In this document: positions 62,615 to 64,000 of the stretch, one piece after another
Numbering within the stretch: the stretch's first letter is position 1
Layout: each line of letters begins with the position of its first letter
NCBI RefSeq assembly: GCF_029589435.1
Contig: NZ_JARRAG010000001.1
Coordinates: 672,808-736,807, forward strand
DNA from: Paludisphaera mucosa
Lineage (GTDB): Bacteria; Planctomycetota; Planctomycetia; Isosphaerales; Isosphaeraceae
Direction: 5' to 3'
Length of the DNA stretch: 64,000 nucleotides
The notes under the pieces: model-generated
What the model was told of the DNA's origin: nothing
Databases searched by the model: none
What the model saw: only the letters and a program-made list of their open reading frames with translations
Translations under genes and position numbers: made by a program

Positions 62615-63013
62615 ATGTCCGCTCGACCATGCGTCCGACCTTTATGGACCGTCGCCTTCCTCGCCGCCTGGTGCGCGGCGGGGTGCGGCGATTCGGCCCC
62701 GCCGGCCACCGACGCGGCGGCCGCGAAGCAACACCTCTCGGCGGCCCTCGACGCCTGGAAGGCCGGCGGCGCGCAGGCCGACCTCGCCAAGCAGTCGCCG
62801 CCGCTGCACGTCCTCGACCGCGACTGGGAGAAGGGGGCGAAGGTCTCCGCCTACCAGATCGAGGGCGAGGGCCAGGCGCTCGGCGCGGGCGTGCAATGGC
62901 CCGTCTCGCTGACCCTCACCAACGACAAGGGCAAGACGGCCAGCAAGCGCGTCGTCTACGTCGTCAACACCGGCGACGTCGTCTCGATCGCCCGGCAGGA
63001 CGCCGATTTCTAG
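62615..63013 (+). CDS. Small lipoprotein paired with the DUF1559 protein
   Basis: The 132-residue product has a lipoprotein signal (TVAFLAAWCAAGCGDS; acylated Cys in AAGC) and a mature domain with helix and beta strands (AAKQHLSAALDAWKAGG, VSLTLTNDKGKTASKRVVYVV). Lipoproteins of this sort are frequently found directly behind DUF1559 genes in Planctomycetes. Role unknown; likely surface assembly or anchoring by context. Its TAG stop shares CTAG with the folA stop on the other strand. Confidence 0.85.
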   Translation: MSARPCVRPLWTVAFLAAWCAAGCGDSAPPATDAAAAKQHLSAALDAWKAGGAQADLAKQSPPLHVLDRDWEKGAKVSAYQIEGEGQALGAGVQWPVSLTLTNDKGKTASKRVVYVVNTGDVVSIARQDADF

Positions 63014-63534
63014 CCCGATGCGGCCTCCGCCGGGGCCGCCACTCGCTCGTAGATCCGATACGACGCGTCGAACGGATTCGACGCGTCGGCCTCCCATCGC
63101 TCCTCGTGTTCGAGCCGCCATCCCGACGATCCCGTCAGGTCGAACGGGAAGTAGGTGTCGCCTTCGAAGGCCCCCTCGACCAGCGTGAGGTGGATCGTCG
63201 AACAGAGCGGCAGGAACGCCTCGTAAACCTGGCCGCCGCCGATGACCGCGGCCTCGTCGCTACCGGTGAGCCGGGCCAGTTCCAGGGCTTCCTCGACCGA
63301 GCGCGCGACCTGCACCTCGGGCGGGTGCGGGAGCGACCCGCGCGAGAGGACGATGTTCGTCCGCCCCGGCAGGGCGCGGCCGAGCGATTCGTAGGTCTTA
63401 CGACCCATGATAATTGGCTTACCCATTGTAAGCCGTCGGAATAGCTTCAAATCCCGAGGGAGTCGCCACGGAAGATGCCCTTCGTAGCCGATCACACGGT
63501 CTCGAGTCGTCGCGACCACTAATGAAACATCCAT
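63010..63534 (-). CDS. folA: Dihydrofolate reductase
   Basis: The 174-residue DHFR starts MDVSLVVATTRDRVIGYEGH and has LPWRLPRDLKLFRRLTMG, IIMGRKTYESLGRALPGRTN and AAVIGGGQVYEAFLP. ATG at 63534 follows AAGGAGGAG; an in-frame ATG 9 codons upstream is rejected. It reduces dihydrofolate with NADPH and lies 23 nt downstream of thyA. The first 47 or so codons are less GC-rich and use codons such as TCA, TTA, CTA and ATT that are rare elsewhere in the window. Confidence 0.95.
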   Translation of the reverse strand: MDVSLVVATTRDRVIGYEGHLPWRLPRDLKLFRRLTMGKPIIMGRKTYESLGRALPGRTNIVLSRGSLPHPPEVQVARSVEEALELARLTGSDEAAVIGGGQVYEAFLPLCSTIHLTLVEGAFEGDTYFPFDLTGSSGWRLEHEERWEADASNPFDASYRIYERVAAPAEAASG

Positions 63535-63557
63535 TCGCCGACTCCTCCTTGAGTCGC

Positions 63558-64000
63558 TCACACCGCTACCTCGCCACGCAGTGCGGGGAGTGATCTGTAT
63601 CCAACCAGCGTGAATTGGGCCCGCTCGACGCTCGCCAGGTCGACCACCGCCGGGTCGATCTCCAGCCGGGGCAAGGGGAGGGGCTCGCGACCGAGCTGCT
63701 CGTCCACCTGGTCCAGGTGGTTCGTGTAGATATGGGCGTCGCCGAACGTGTGGATGAACTCGCCGGCCTGCAGGCCGGCCACCTGCCCCGTCAGGTGGGT
63801 GAGCAAGGCGTAGCTGGCGATGTTGAACGGGACCCCCAGGAACAGGTCGGCCGAGCGCTGGTAGAGCTGGCAGGAGAGCCGGCCGGCGGCCACGCTGAAC
63901 TGGAAGAGCGTGTGGCAGGGGGGGAGGGCCATCTCGCCGACCTCCGCGGGGTTCCAGGCCGAGACGATCAGGCGACGGCCGACGGACGCGGTCGGGTCGG
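63558..64000 (-). CDS. thyA: Thymidylate synthase (C-terminal part, cut by window edge)
   Basis: About 147 C-terminal residues are visible. [11 protein letters not shown] contains the catalytic cysteine; [22 protein letters not shown] and [16 protein letters not shown] match the dUMP- and folate-binding regions. The enzyme methylates dUMP to dTMP, turning methylene-THF into DHF, which the downstream folA product recycles. The start lies beyond the right edge. Confidence 0.97.
   Translation of the reverse strand, partial: DPTASVGRRLIVSAWNPAEVGEMALPPCHTLFQFSVAAGRLSCQLYQRSADLFLGVPFNIASYALLTHLTGQVAGLQAGEFIHTFGDAHIYTNHLDQVDEQLGREPLPLPRLEIDPAVVDLASVERAQFTLVGYRSLPALRGEVAV

Overview
The window is about 70% GC and densely coded on both strands. 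It carries hallmarks of a planctomycete: a DUF1559 pseudopilin-like protein, an ECF sigma factor with a long membrane-anchored C-terminal extension, Tat-exported TIM-barrel and aldo/keto reductase proteins, a ThuA-like protein, a giant alpha-2-macroglobulin, and a fused CcsA-type cytochrome maturation protein. The family Isosphaeraceae (Paludisphaera- or Singulisphaera-like) is my inference from gene content and style, not from a database comparison. No rRNA, tRNA, CRISPR array, prophage or insertion sequence was recognised. The window looks like ordinary chromosome with a few odd cargo genes.

Layout. 1-10.6 kb (all minus): a gatC-gatA-gatB run interrupted by a two-gene insert (a HEPN-like protein and a small partner), then a Tat TIM-barrel protein, a DUF72 protein, an ECF sigma factor ending in a CxxCH haem motif, and the cytochrome c maturation genes resB and ccsA (cut by the window edge). 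10.9-16.2 kb: a Kef-type antiporter, a small membrane protein, an Lrp-like regulator and glmU with a good sigma-70-type promoter. 16.3-23.6 kb: membrane protein, FGGY kinase and dtd on minus; an oxidoreductase and a GT-C glycosyltransferase on plus; a zinc-ribbon/secreted protein pair on minus. 24.3-34.4 kb: ThuA-like protein and aldo/keto reductase (plus), a zinc-binding protein and the 2055-residue alpha-2-macroglobulin (minus), a small membrane protein. 34.4-42.5 kb: yceH-like gene with a GH38-like protein, a TIM-barrel protein, and the plus-strand pabB-pabC-nif3-like operon.

42.6-54.8 kb: an acidic hypothetical protein with a clear terminator, an enoyl reductase-like protein, a tandem rhodanese, two tiny proteins flanking a direct-repeat region, a coupled uvrD/secreted-propeller/hypothetical operon, a frameshifted TlpA-like gene and a Tat-exported hypothetical protein. 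55-59.3 kb: a GT87-like mannosyltransferase and a feoA-feoB-FeoB-associated operon with a well-formed promoter and an operator-like palindrome. 59.4-64 kb: secreted proteins (AhpD-like tandem, DUF1559 protein, lipoprotein) and thyA-folA entering from the right edge.

Themes. Folate and one-carbon chemistry is represented by pabB/pabC and folA/thyA, translation by gatCAB and dtd, iron by feoAB, and cytochrome c assembly by resB/ccsA. The most striking item is the sigma factor fused through one membrane helix to a short helical domain ending in a haem c-type CxxCH motif, directly upstream of the cytochrome c maturation genes. A membrane-tethered, haem-bearing transcription factor that reports on cytochrome assembly or redox state is a testable idea, not a demonstrated one.
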